Positions 19,600 to 30,526 of a stretch of DNA of 64,000 bases are shown here, piece by piece. Numbering within the stretch: the first letter of the stretch is position 1; every line of letters starts with the position of its first letter. The stretch spans positions 2,294,001 through 2,358,000 of the forward strand of contig OZ017756.1 in the NCBI GenBank assembly GCA_963969365.1, given 5' to 3'. Position numbers and translations under genes: made by a program. Origin of the DNA: Asterochloris sp. CNOR1. Its lineage: Eukaryota; Chlorophyta; Trebouxiophyceae; Trebouxiales; Trebouxiaceae. The notes beneath the pieces are model-generated. The model saw only the letters and a list, made by a program, of their open reading frames with translations. It searched no databases and was not told the origin of the DNA.

Positions 19600-19961
19600 C
19601 CACGCCCAATCCTTGACCCTTGCTTGCTTCAGCTGTGCCCCTCCAACTGATGTCTGTCCAGGTCTGTCCGCCGCAGCGATGTGCAGGTGAGCCCTAAACC
19701 TGTTCAGCTGCTCTGGATCTGGCTCCCTGGCCAGCTCCTAAATTGCACGATGAGCTGGATCAGACAGTTCTTGCACTGCAACAGTCTGGTTGAGGACCCA
19801 TCAGATGGTAAGCAGCGGCGGCGGTCCAGAGCAAGTAGCAACCTGGCTTCTGTATCAACCAGAAATTCGCCAGTGATTGTTGCATTCGCCAATGATGGCT
19901 GCATCGTTGCTACATTTACAGGGCACCGCCTTGTTCTCGGTGCTGATCTGATGACCTATGG
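19600..19961. repeat. Left arm of inverted repeat around ankyrin copy 1
   Basis: The reverse complement of 20925-21285 aligns with this stretch over about 340 bp. Shared blocks include CTGCTCTGGATCTGGCTCCC, ATGAGCTGGATCAG, GCGGCGGTCCAGAGCA, TAGCAACCTG and CAGGGCACCGCCTTG. Its inner end abuts the ankyrin pseudogene unit. In the coding direction of the right arm this arm has a stop codon where the right arm stays open. Confidence 0.75.
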
Positions 19962-19964
19962 AAG

Positions 19965-20925
19965 TGTGCTCAAGCTACAGCAGCTCTAGGAAAAAGCTAA
20001 CCTCACAACATTCATCATAACTTCATGGGGAGTCCTGTCAGGCAGAGCTGCTCTGAGTGAGAGAACTGACACATGTCATGTTTGTTGCAACGGCGCATGC
20101 CTGAGCAAGGTGGCTGGCACTTAAGGGTGCTTGTTGCTGCCAAAGGAACACAAGCACACGGGGTGGGAAGGTCCCCAGCTCTCTCGTTGGGACCACAAAG
20201 GGCATGGAGGTTGCTGCTGACGAGCCCACATCAAGGTGGCAATTGACAGCTATTTTGACATTTGTGCAGTAGTCCTACGGGCAATCATGTTGGCGCAGCT
20301 ACTTCAGAGTAGTGTGGTGGCCATGTTCAGCGGCTGCACTGCACACCTCCTGTGGCTCTGGACCCCACCCACAGCCGTTCTGGTGGGCATACTGCAGCAC
20401 TGCCAGGTGGCCTCCTCCGGCTGCAGCTGCGCACGTGCGCTGGCACCATTTGCAGCCGTGCTGGTGGGCATACCGCAGCATTGTCAAGTCTCCATTGAGT
20501 GCGGGACTGCCCTGCTTTCGTGCCCACTGGAGCACAACCAAGTGGCCTCCTGCTGCTGCCTCTCTGCATGTCTGGGGGCTTAGAGCAATGCCCTGCTGGC
20601 ACAACCACTGCAGCACCGCCAGATGGCCTCCCCTGGCAGCGCAACAGCTGATCTGCTCGCGCAGTGGCCCATCAAGTTGGTCAGCTCTTGACTGCAGAAA
20701 CTGCAGATTACCAGCTCTGGCAGCTGCTAAGCACCTGCAAGAGCACTCATGGAGTACATTGAAGTGCCTTGCTTGAGCCAAGATGTGACAAGGGTACACA
20801 TGCCAGCTGCCTGATCCCAGGCACTCACATCTCTGAAGTCTTCGTAGCCTGTGATCCTGGGCCAGTAACAAGCTGTCAGCCGGTTTTCTTTCTGAAACGC
20901 TCGGGAAGACAGGTAAGGTTATCAG
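19965..20925 (-). pseudogene. Ankyrin-repeat pseudogene, copy 1
   Basis: The minus-strand frame 20871-20299 encodes ankyrin-type repeats of the form C-x-AAA-x-GGHLxVLQWA-x-xxGCxW, for example ISCCAARGGHLAVLQWLCQQ and TCAAAAGGGHLAVLQYAHQN. Ankyrin repeats bind proteins. The frame then meets TAG where a Trp codon is expected (VKW to LK-stop before LRQHDCP) and a second TAG two repeats' spacing later, again at a Trp position. Further repeat-like sequence continues to about 20030 in broken frames and ends with QQQAPLSASHLAQACA. The unit is duplicated at 22268-23325 and is flanked on both sides by inverted-repeat arms. Confidence 0.75.
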
Positions 20926-21285
20926 ATGACATCATGCACCAAGAGCAAGGCGGTGCCCTGGACTCATGATACAGCAGAGATGTAACACAACTTTGCACCA
21001 ACATTCAATGGCAACATTCTGGCTGACAACACATTCAGGTTGCTATCTGCTCTGGACCGCCGCAGCTGCTTTCCACTTGCTCTTTGCTCAATCTGTCTGT
21101 TGGTTTGCAGCGCGAACACTGCCTGATCCAGCTCATGCTACAAGCGAGGAGCTAGCTGGGGAGCCAGATCCAGAGCAGCTGAAGAGGTCCAGGGCTCAGC
21201 TGCCCATCACTGTTGAGGACAGACCTGGATACAATCGGGTGGAGGGGCACAGCTGAACGTGCAAGCAAGGATTGTTGTGCTCAAT
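20925..21285. repeat. Right arm of inverted repeat around ankyrin copy 1
   Basis: Counterpart of 19600-19961 in opposite orientation. On the plus strand an exon-like stretch after the TTTGCAG near 21110 reads EELAGEPDPEQLKRSRAQLP and ends at a stop at 21256. The left arm carries the decayed equivalent. The source gene of these arms is unknown. Confidence 0.7.
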
Positions 21286-22267
21286 GATCCGGGCCTGGGG
21301 TATAGGGCGGAAAGGCTGCGAGCCTCACAGTGTGACCCCCCAGGCTGGGCCATGTTGGCAGCCATTCCCTGCAACTGCACTGTTGTGATTGGCAGCTTCA
21401 AGTGGCCGCTCTGACAGCAGGAGCTGCCTTCCTTTGCTGGGAGCATGGGGCCTCATCTTGCACAACACACTTTTCAAGTACTTGCTCTGACAGCCACCTT
21501 GGAGCCTGCTGTCTGCTTTCTGCTGAGGCCATGGCGCCACACCTTGCTAATCATACTGTGCAGAATAGTCCCTGCCCTCAGCCTGGCCCCATGCGCTGCG
21601 TGATGATATTCGGATGTTGCTGTTCCCAAATCATCTAGACAACAGGCGGGCACCAGGCTGTCTCAGGCACCATCCTGCCAACATCTTTTAGGGGGGGGGG
21701 GGCGGTCAGCTGTGGTAGGCTCCATCTGCCAGGTGCTGCCCTGCGCTGGTGGCCACCTGTTCCTGTTGTTTAGAACAACCCGCCTTGAGCTATGCTTTGC
21801 TTGAGGGCAGCTGCTGATCCAGGGCGCTTCAAGTGTATGCAAGGCAGCAGGAGGCAGTGGACGTTCGTGTGTCTGACTGCGCAGTCTGCCTCAAGCAGGC
21901 ATCTCTGTGAGAGTGTGCAGGTGGCCTTCTTGATTTCATCTGCTCCTTGTCTGTCTTGCAGCCTGCCTTGATGTAGCAAGCAAAGCTGCAGCTCTTGCAG
22001 AGCGATCAGAGAAGTACTCTGAGGATCACTAGCACATACTTAGTCACAGCAATGCACTTTCTTGTCACAGTTTAGCCTGCTGAACGCGCGCCATTTCTGG
22101 CCATGAGCACCGTACGCCTTACTTTGCTGCGCAAGTCCCTAGACTCTATGGGGTTCAAATGGTTTCCTTCACAGCAGTCATCACTTCCACCTCAAACCCA
22201 TGCAGTTTGGACGGCGTCCTTAAATTCTGCTGGCAAAGCCTTTGATCTTGCTGAAGTCCTTTCATGG
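21286..22267. other. Intergenic; contains a run of 12 G
   Basis: No convincing gene between the two ankyrin units. The only notable local feature is a 12-base G run at 21691-21702, a possible length-variable or quadruplex-prone spot. Confidence 0.5.
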
Positions 22268-23325
22268 TCTGCTCAAGCAACAGCAGCTCTAGGAAAATGC
22301 CAAGCTCACAATGTTCATGACAACTTCATGGGAAGTCCTGTCAGGCAGAGCTGCTCTGAGTGAAAGAACTGTATATGTCATCTCTGTTGCAGCGGCGCAA
22401 GCCTGAGCAAGCTGGCTTGCACTCAGGGGTGCTTGCTGCTGCCGAAGGAACACAAGCACATTGGGGGGGATGCTGTATCCCTCCAACCATCTCTGTAAAA
22501 GTTCCTGGGACCACCAAGGGGAAGGAGGTTGCTGTTGACGAGCCCACATCAACACTTCCAAGGTGGCCACTGGCAGCCGCCTCAGCATTTGTCCAGCCAT
22601 CCCACGGGCAGCCATGCTGGCGCAGCCACTTCACAAATGCTGAGATTGCCACGTCTAGCAGCTAGACTGCACGCTCTTGGATCCCACTGACAGCCATTCT
22701 GGCGCGCAAACTACAGCACTGCCAGGTGGCCTTCTTCGGCTGCAGCTGCACATGTGTCCGAGCCCCAGGCACAGCCACCCTGGCGGGCGTTTTGCAGCAC
22801 TTCTAGGTGACCTCCTCTGGCTGCAGCTTCGCAGGTGCTTGGGTCCCAGGCAAGGCCATGGTGCCGTGCCCATCTCAGTATTGCCAAGTGCCCATTGCGT
22901 GCGGCAGCTGCACATATCCTCACCTCCCAGGGCCAGCCCTGCTCTTGTGTCCACTGAAGCACAACCAAGTGGCCTCCTGCTGCCGCCTGTCTGCGTATCA
23001 CATGGCACAGAGCATGGCCCAGCTGCTGCAGCCACTGCAGCACTTCCAAATGGCCTCCCCTGGCTGCGCAGTAGCTGATCTGCTCGCACAGGGGCCCATC
23101 AAGTGGGTCACCTCTTGACTGAAGGAACTGCAGATCCCCAGCTGCTAAGCACCTGCAAGAGCACTCTTGAAGTACATTGAAGTGCCTCGCTTGACCAATA
23201 TGTGACGAGGCTGCCATACAGCTGCCTGACCCAGCACTCACTCCTCTGACTCCTTTGAAGCCATCCTGTGATACCTGGGCCAGCAACAAGGTCACAATAG
23301 ATGTCAGCCGGTTCCTTTTCTGAAG
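22268..23325 (-). pseudogene. Ankyrin-repeat pseudogene, copy 2
   Basis: Duplicate of the unit at 19965-20925, sharing both its 3' part (GCAGCTCTAGGAAAA, GTCAGGCAGAGCTGCTCTGAGTG) and its 5' part (TGTCAGCCGGTT). The frame 23295-22711 holds about five ankyrin repeats, including TCEAAARGGHLEVLQ and TCAAAAEEGHLAVL. It meets TAG directly after AVL where Gln is expected, while the repeat goes on as FARQNGCQWDP in frame beyond the stop. Two more frame changes follow before the shared QQQAPLSASQLAQACA end at about 22400. It has no flanking inverted arms like those of copy 1. Confidence 0.75.
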
Positions 23326-23942
23326 ATGCTTGGGAAGACTGTCTTAGGTCAAGCCCTTCGAGGCAGGTCACAGCTGCAACAATCCTGGAAGAGCTTTGCA
23401 AAGCTTACGGAGCATGCTTAGTGGAAAGGTTTGGTGTCCAATCTTATTGATGTGGGGATGCAGCAAGGTATTGTACAGTGCTACAGTGGATAGCAGCAAG
23501 GGCAGTATCTGGCTAAGGGGAAAACGTGGGATGTACTGAATGCCCCTGGCCACTGAGCTTGCCACGCAAAATTAGGTGCAGCTGTGGGTCAGCAGCTCTC
23601 CAGTGCGCAAGCTGCAATCTGCGCACCTCAAAATCATGCAGGACTTGAGACCTGCAGACAGGAAACAACAAGTTATTCTTTGCTTGCTGGGGCAAGGCTT
23701 GGTGCCTGCACAGGATCAGGCATTGCAAAACTCACTATCAACAAGCTCATACGGGTTGGAACCACAATCTGGGTGCCACATCACAGCACTGGCAGGGTGG
23801 CTGACCTGCTGGTTTAGAGAGGATATCTAGCATGTAACGGCTTTGCGAGGATGGTGCCTCCGAGTCCAAATGCACCCGTCACAGCACCATTCATGATTAT
23901 TCCTGCGTCTCTACTGTTCCGTGTGGTCGCTGCAGATGGTTG
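23326..23942. other. No gene seen
   Basis: About 600 bp between the second ankyrin unit and the stop codon of the NTAQ1 gene. It probably includes the NTAQ1 3' UTR. Confidence 0.5.
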
Positions 23943-26134
23943 TCACCCAACAGGCAGGGCGGGAGCTTCCATTCTCTTCAGCCTGAAGCCAAGCCCAGAA
24001 TGAGCCTCCAAGAATTGCTCCTCTGTTATCAAGCGTCCAAAAGCTGCACTGCTTCCTGAAGCGTCCTCTGTCATGGCCAGATACTGGTGCAGGCGCATGG
24101 AGCAGCCATCTGCAGGCCAGCAAAGCAGCACTGTGACCTTTCCTACAGCAACTTTGGGTTTTGCTCTGCTGCAGGCCTGCATAAGCCAGTGAAGCACGAG
24201 CAAGGGCACTGCAACAACATGATACAGCTTTGCAAGGCTGTCACGAGTGTTCAGACACATTATCCTATTGAGTGAGGGACAGACAAGCAAGCAGGCTGCC
24301 TGCCACTTGCAGGTTGCCTGTAATGGCTGTGAACTGGGTCCTGGGAGGAAATGCTTGATGTCTGGCAGTCATGGTGGGAAGGCTATGAGGTACCATCAAG
24401 AGCCAGCCCTGGCAGGTGATGTCATTCCCGGATATGGTCCGTACATCACACTGCCTGCCATGCAAAGGTGCACAAGGCGACATTCTGCTGCACGCCCACC
24501 ATCTTGTGAGCGCAGGCCAGAGTTACAGGACGCCAGCAGCACCAGGCTGCAGCAAGTACCTTGAATAGCAGAGATATGCCAGTGACTGCCCACGCAGTCA
24601 CCTCACCTTGTGTGACAATGCAGGGCCAAGGCAGCGGTGCAGAGGCCCATTGACCATGAGGAAGCCCTATGTGTACTGGCTCATGCACATCAAGGGGGCT
24701 GAGAACCCACTGCAGGCACAAGCCACGAGTCGCAGAGCAGGTTCACCTTCTGCAGTAATGCAGGACCAGGGCGGTGGCGGAGAGGTCCAAGTTCCATCAG
24801 GCCGCCGCATGTGGCTGCGGTCTGAAGCAAAGCTGGGCAGGAACTCCTCCCCAGGCACCACTCTATACATCCTGCAGCAGGCCAGGGATCATCAAGGTCA
24901 GCACGGCATCCATGTGATACCTCCTGAGGCAGTCTGAGGAGCAGTTGGGGAGAAGCGCTGCAGGGGGCACTGCAGCAGCACCTGGCAACCTGTCACACAG
25001 AGAGGTATTGTGCTGGGGTGCCTCATGCGCCTGCCGGCAGAGGCAGTGCAAAGCTGAGGCAAAGTTGTGGCTGGCGGCATGGAAAAGCACTGCAAATAGA
25101 CGACATCAGATGCGGCTGCACCAGTGCTGCGGGCGAGATGCTCCATGATCCTCACTGTGCAAGTGTATGCCACTGGTCTGACTGTGTGGACATGGCTGCT
25201 GGTAGCAGCTGGCTGCAAGCCTGACTAGCAAAGTATAGCATTTTGGCATCATACTAGTGCAGGTTGGGTGGCAGAGCCAGGCCAAACCCTCACATGCAGG
25301 ATCTGATTCCCCGTTCACAGCTGCTGCGGCTTTGGGGCGCGCCTGTGCTTACACATGGGCAGGACGTAGGCGCTGACATTCAACCCGCTTGAACACGCCA
25401 GGTTTTCACACAGCAGCGCCAAGCATCGAGCAGCTGAGCCAATAAGCATTTGCATGCGACTGCATGCAATACAGGAGTAGCATGAGTCACAGCAGGCAGC
25501 AGCTGCACAGAGGGTTGTGGGCACTGCCTCCCTGTATGTTTCAGCTGACTGCTATGCACAGGCGCACCACAGCGGCAATTTGCACAGCGCCTACCTGTGC
25601 ATGTGGGCGGGCAGGGCCAGGGCACTGCCAATGCCCAGAGCTTTCTGGGCATAACAGCAGCGGGCAAGGGAATGGGAGTGTGCTGCAGGCAGCAGAGGCA
25701 TCACCGGTCTCTTCAATGAGCAATGTGAAGGAAGAGTGCTGTCAGGCCGCAGTGCAGCTTCCAGGCCCCCAGGCATCACATGGTCTGGCACGCAAGCACA
25801 CTGCAGAGCTGCAGCAGCCCTACTGACAAATCTACAGAGGAAGCATCGGATGCAGGCACTGAGTTGCACAGCGATCTTGCCTGTCCAGGTCCCAGATGAC
25901 AGCTGACCCCTCGGATGGTTGCTCCAAGCATAAAACATGGTAGTCCCACAACACAAGGCCTGCCATGCCAGAGCTAGCCTTCTGCCTCCAGAAGGGGCAC
26001 ATCCTGGCTGCATTGCTGATAAAGACAGCCTGCACCCATCTGCCCTGGGCACTAAGCTTCTGGATCAGATGGTATACATTCTCCTCACAATAGCAGGGAT
26101 GATGGAGGCAGTCTGCCAGCAGCACATCCTCCAT
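23943..26134 (-). CDS. NTAQ1: Protein N-terminal glutamine amidohydrolase, four exons, one frame break
   Basis: Deamidates N-terminal Gln to Glu in the Arg/N-degron pathway. Exons (minus): 26134-25881, 25682-25595, 24871-24747 and 24109-23943, about 210 aa, close to the usual 205. Catalytic residues are visible: Cys16 in YCEENVYHL, His66 in LWDYHVL and Asp82 in VIWDLD. Conserved [48 protein letters not shown] and the C-terminal MRLHQYLAM all appear. Intron 1 uses a GC donor (CAG|GCAAGA). Exon 2 starts in the right frame (STLPFPCP), but its second half fits the family only in another frame ([20 protein letters not shown]), which also sets the phase of exon 3. This implies one extra base near 25657-25663, in a GCTGCTG run. 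It is either a sequence error or a real lesion. The gene is divergent from the PAQR gene. Confidence 0.85.
24607..24690 (-). pseudogene. Duplicated NTAQ1 exon 3 end inside intron 3
   Basis: On the minus strand [20 protein letters not shown] mirrors [20 protein letters not shown] of exon 3. It ends at an ACAAG|GTGAGG donor in the same phase (1) as exon 3. The sequence after both donors and before both blocks is also alike. It lacks the first half of the exon, so it is probably a relic of a tandem exon duplication. Confidence 0.6.
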
Positions 26135-26278
26135 TGGTGCCCCCCAGGCAGTATTGCGTACCCGCACAGAACAACTAGAACACAAAGACGCAAGACCCTA
26201 GGGCATTTGCACAACTTGGCTTCTTCAAACTTTTTGAGCCTCACAGGGGCAGGTTATTCTTGAACATCAGCCTGAACT
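26135..26278. promoter_or_regulatory. Shared divergent promoter of NTAQ1 and the PAQR gene
   Basis: Only 144 bp separate the two ATG codons (26134 on minus, 26279 on plus). This stretch must hold both 5' UTRs and a compact bidirectional promoter, unless either gene has an upstream non-coding exon. I see no clear TATA box. Confidence 0.55.
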
Positions 26279-29200
26279 ATGAAAGGGGGTACAGCCACTG
26301 TGGCGGTGGCAGCTGACGCCCGATCAGATGCTCTGGCTGGGGCTACTCCAAAGACTCCTATAGTGTTCAGGAAGCCTGGAGCCCCAGCAGGAGCCCATCC
26401 ACCCCAGCCTTGGTGGCACTGTGAGTCCATGCAAGGAATCTGCTGATTGACCGAGCCCTGCAGCTGCTCAGATCAGCGCTGAACTCCAGCATGCAAAGAC
26501 CAGCATATTAAGCATCCATCACACTGCCCATCAATGCTCCTGCTGTCATTGAGCAGCCCTGTAAGTCCGGCAGAGGAGCTCAGCGGACAGGACGCACTTA
26601 CCAGCCCCCAGCGGTAGCTGCATGCAAAGCAGCATCTTCTGCTGGCTGGCTGCATGGCCATCAGTCCTGGCTGCCTGATGCCACTCGGCTCAGCATGGCA
26701 GATGTCAGAAGCAAGTCCAGCCACTACAAGTCAGCGCTGCTCCACTAGGGGCCAGTTGGCTGATAGTTACTATTGTAGCCCAACGCCACGCCCAAGCAGC
26801 TGCATCAGGTTGAACGTGGTCCTACTCTGACGACTGACGCTGTCCCCTGCTCCTGCTTACAGCCGCCCTTCATGACCCTTATGAGCGGGTGAATGTGTGG
26901 AGCCACGGCGTGCCAGGCGCGGCACTGCTCATTCTTGGGTGAGCAGCCCTGCATGGCCAACCTGTGGTGTGCAGCTCCCTGAAAGTGATCTTTTTGGCAT
27001 CTTGAAGTATGTTGGCTGCGTCTCTTCCTTTGCATCCAGTCTCGGTGATAAGTTCAACTTGAGACTGGTGCGGCAGCCCAGGCATGACCCTGCATATCTC
27101 AGGGCAGCCTGCATGGCAGGCACTATTCACTGCTCTTCAGCCCACTTCCTGGTTAGCGCAAGCAGCAGTCCTCCAAGTGATGCAACATGCCAGTGAGAAT
27201 GCAAAGACACGCAGCTTGCCGAGTCCTCATGTCTGCTTAATGCAGTGGACCTTGCCTTGCCGCTGAGCTTGTGTTTGGCTGTTGATGTTGCTGCTTGCAA
27301 CAGCATGAGCAGCAGTGCATGGCGCAGAGCCTTCTGTGGGCCGGCTTCACTGCATCATCTCCTTGATTGGCCAACTGGAGGCACCTGCCAGCCCCACTTG
27401 ATGTGTCACCCTGCAGGATCGTGGCAGCCTGCGGCGGCAGTGACGGCGGAACCCCCCTGGCTCTGTTCTGCATGTGCGCAGCCTGCACGCATGCGCTGTC
27501 AGCCATCACCCATGTGTGGCCAGACTCTCACAGCCTGGTGAGCATCCGCATACATTTTGCCCTTTCCTCTGCACTTTGTTGGATATCAGCCATGTCTTGC
27601 TGGACTCTGGCTGGACTCTCACACTTTGGTGAGCGTTTAGATACTGGTGTGCCCTTTGCTGCACTTGCGCCACCTGTTCGCACACCCTTTTCAGTCATGT
27701 GTGGCCAGACATGGCCTGGTGAGCCCTTGCAGCGGCCCTTGCTGGCAGCGGCAAGCATAGCGGGATGCAACTGCTAGAGACACAGAGTTGCGGGGTGCTT
27801 TTTGCAGGGCGGCAAGCAGCCTGTGAGCTGGCAGGCTGTGCTGCCAGTGCCTAAGTCCTGCCAGTCTCAATAGGTTGCCAGCGCTCATGCAATAGGCTGC
27901 TCTTGCTACACCATGAGCACTGGCAGCCTCTGCTGGTGCACACCTGATGGCCTGTTCAAGTCTGCCACTGCCAACAATAGCAGGCAGTCAGTGCTGCCTT
28001 GATGAGCTGCATGAGGCACCAATTTGCATGGGTGAGGTCTGCTAACCTGTTGTGCTGTATGCATGTGCCCCGTCACCAAGAGGTGCTGGTGCAGGAACTT
28101 TTGCCCTCTAAGTTGAGGGTATGGTCTGTGCTTTCTGTCTGACAGCCACGGCTACATTGCAAGAGCAAACCGCAGGCCCAGCAGCAACATCCCGGTCGCC
28201 TTTAGGAGGAGCGGACCTCCGTCATACCACTGCAGGGCCCGAATGTGTATGGCTCACAGCCATGCACAGCATCACTCTCTTTTCTTTACTTTGCAGGAGA
28301 AGCTGGACCACCTGGGCATTGTAGTGCTCATCATTGGTACACCCATCACAGCACTCATGGTGAGCTGCCAGCTGTGTCTGCCACACCAGTCCCCACAAAT
28401 CTGGGTTGTGCAGCATACGGCTGTGTCAGGAGACCTGTGCTGCACTTGGGGGCTGCCCATGTGGTGTGCAGCGCCTGAGCTGGGGCAAGACTCTGGCATT
28501 GCAGGCCACCTTTGTCTTTCTGAGCTGCAGCAAGTATCAGCTCTGCCTGCACCACAGCTGTGGAGGTCCTTTCTGCACAGCACTGGCATGCTGCAATCAG
28601 ACTGAACAGGAGGTCCAGCTCTTTGGCCTGCCTGTTATCAGCTGCCTTGATGCGGACCAGGGAATTGGCTGTAGGTGTTCGACCTGTCATTGAAAACGTC
28701 ACCGAACCCAGGGCACTGCTCCAACAGCATCCGACCAGGGCTGACACATTCTTTCTGCTGGAGGCATAGGGTCTGGTCCAAATGTTGTTAGGTCTCAGTC
28801 AATTCCTGAGACTGCCCCTGCTGCAGGCCAGGCTTGTTAGAGATGCCTGAACATGCCAGCATGCCATTTGGCCGGCATGCCCTTGCTTGCTGCACTCGCC
28901 TCTCCATATCCCTGCCTGGTGCTGGCTCTTCCCCTGCCTCTGCCACAGATAAGGTGCACCTCTGTGCCCATGTCGACTCCTTCTTTGTACTCCTGCTGTA
29001 GGCCAAGGAGCACGGCTCTATCCCCGGAGACGTCCTGGTCTGCGCCATAGGCCTGGTGGCAGCAGCCTTCCTGCCCCCAATGCTGCGCGTGCTGGGCTTT
29101 ACCACGGGCATTGCCGCAATCACCTTTCTAAATTTCCAGCGGATTGTTGACTACAACATGGGCGCCCAACTGGTGCTGTACGCAAGCGGCGGCATCTCAT

Positions 29201-29573
29201 TTCTCAGGTGCATGTTTGTGCTGATCCTGGGACGTACTCTTGGCCTCAACGAGCTTGCAGCAAGGCTGATGAAGCTGCCCTGACCTGGCTGGTGCCTGAT
29301 TCTGCAGGAATGGCGGTCACCAGAGGATGACTGGCTTCTCAGATCATTCCATTCTGCACTATGTAGTCACTGTGGCTTGTGGCCTTCACGTGTGGTATAT
29401 CATCAAGGTGCAGCTGCTTGCTGCATCCTGCCTGCTGCATCCCAAATGTGCATGCTGGGTCATGCAGCTGATGGCCGCCACTGCTTCAGCACGTTGTTCT
29501 ATCACGATGCAACTTGAAAAAGCATCGGTGTCTCCGGTTGCAGGCGATGAAGCTCCCGGTAGAGCTGAACTGA
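26279..29573 (+). CDS. PAQR / hemolysin III-type seven-TM protein, seven exons
   Basis: Exons 26279-26420, 26863-26938, 27417-27537, 28297-28359, 29002-29207, 29308-29407 and 29544-29573 join in phase to 245 aa with stop TGA. PAQR proteins are membrane receptors or ceramidase-like hydrolases with a zinc site. All hallmark residues are here: E55-x2-N58-x3-H62 in [10 protein letters not shown]101-x3-H105 in LSAITHVW, D117 in [15 protein letters not shown] and H216-x3-H220 in [11 protein letters not shown]. Hydrophobic segments include [44 protein letters not shown] and [14 protein letters not shown]. The N-terminal 45 residues are Ala/Pro-rich and probably cytosolic. The last exon adds only AMKLPVELN. 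All introns are GT-AG. The family is firm; whether it is a receptor or a hydrolase cannot be told. Confidence 0.88.
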
Positions 29574-30526
29574 GCGATCAGTGGCCTTGCCAGGATGGGC
29601 CAGGCCTTGCCTGGTGCTAGCTTTGGGTCTCTGTCATTCATAAATTCTGAGGATTCAATCTTGACATTCTGGCACATCACCGTGCACACAATTGCGAGGC
29701 CTTCCGACCTAATCTTGTAGCTGTTCATCAACCATACCTACATCTGCTTACCCCTTGTATCCAGCACATCCTCGAGTAGTGGCATGCCACGCATGCATGC
29801 AGCCAGTCAAATGTGTGGCATTTAGTGAAGTGTTGGCTTTTCTGATTCAGCCAGGCTAGGATTGGCCCTTACTCGAGTATTGAACAACAAGCAGTGCCTT
29901 CTTGTTGCCTGCCTGCTTTTCCCAATGAAGCTGTAGTGTTCTGTAGCAGCCTGTGTGCCGAGAGCTGTTGGGATTCAGGTGCCAGGACTCATCAGCAGCC
30001 CTGAGCTAGCCCTGATGAAGTTTCAGCTCCTAAGGATGCAGGACTTGATCTGATTGAGCAAGTGCCTCATTTGTCATAATTGGATTCCTCATGCTAAGTG
30101 GATCCCCTGCCTTTAGTCTGGTGAGAAGTGCCAGCACCTATTGATGCAGGAGACACAGTGCTGTGCCTAGAGATGCAGCAGCAATGGCAGCTGCTCCACA
30201 CCAGAAGCTTGACACAGCTGCAGCGACTATGCTCGCACCCTTTGGTACGTCAATGCATTGATTGGCCTGACAACGAGCTGCACAACTTCCTGCTGGCCTG
30301 CAGGAGGAATAGGTACCTTGCAGCACAAGCTGCCTGCTGTGCGCAGAGGTGGCCTGTTGCTCTGTGTCAGGCAAGCTGCCAAGCACTGCAGTATGGACAA
30401 ATGGGTCACTGCTATTCTCGGGACCCCAGTGATACAAGTTGGCAGCCAAGTCAGAGGCTTGCTGCGAAGACATGTAGTCTTAAGTCAATAGTTGGATTTG
30501 ACCGATCTGGCATGCCTTTGTTGCAC
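29574..30526. other. Intergenic between PAQR and FN3K
   Basis: About 950 bp with scattered short frames but no conserved exon. It should contain the PAQR 3' UTR and the FN3K promoter. Confidence 0.5.

Noticed and set aside
20312-20776. 154-codon plus-strand frame in the ankyrin region
   Set aside because: It is antisense to the ankyrin repeats, which carry the recognisable C-AAA-GGHL-VLQW pattern on the minus strand.
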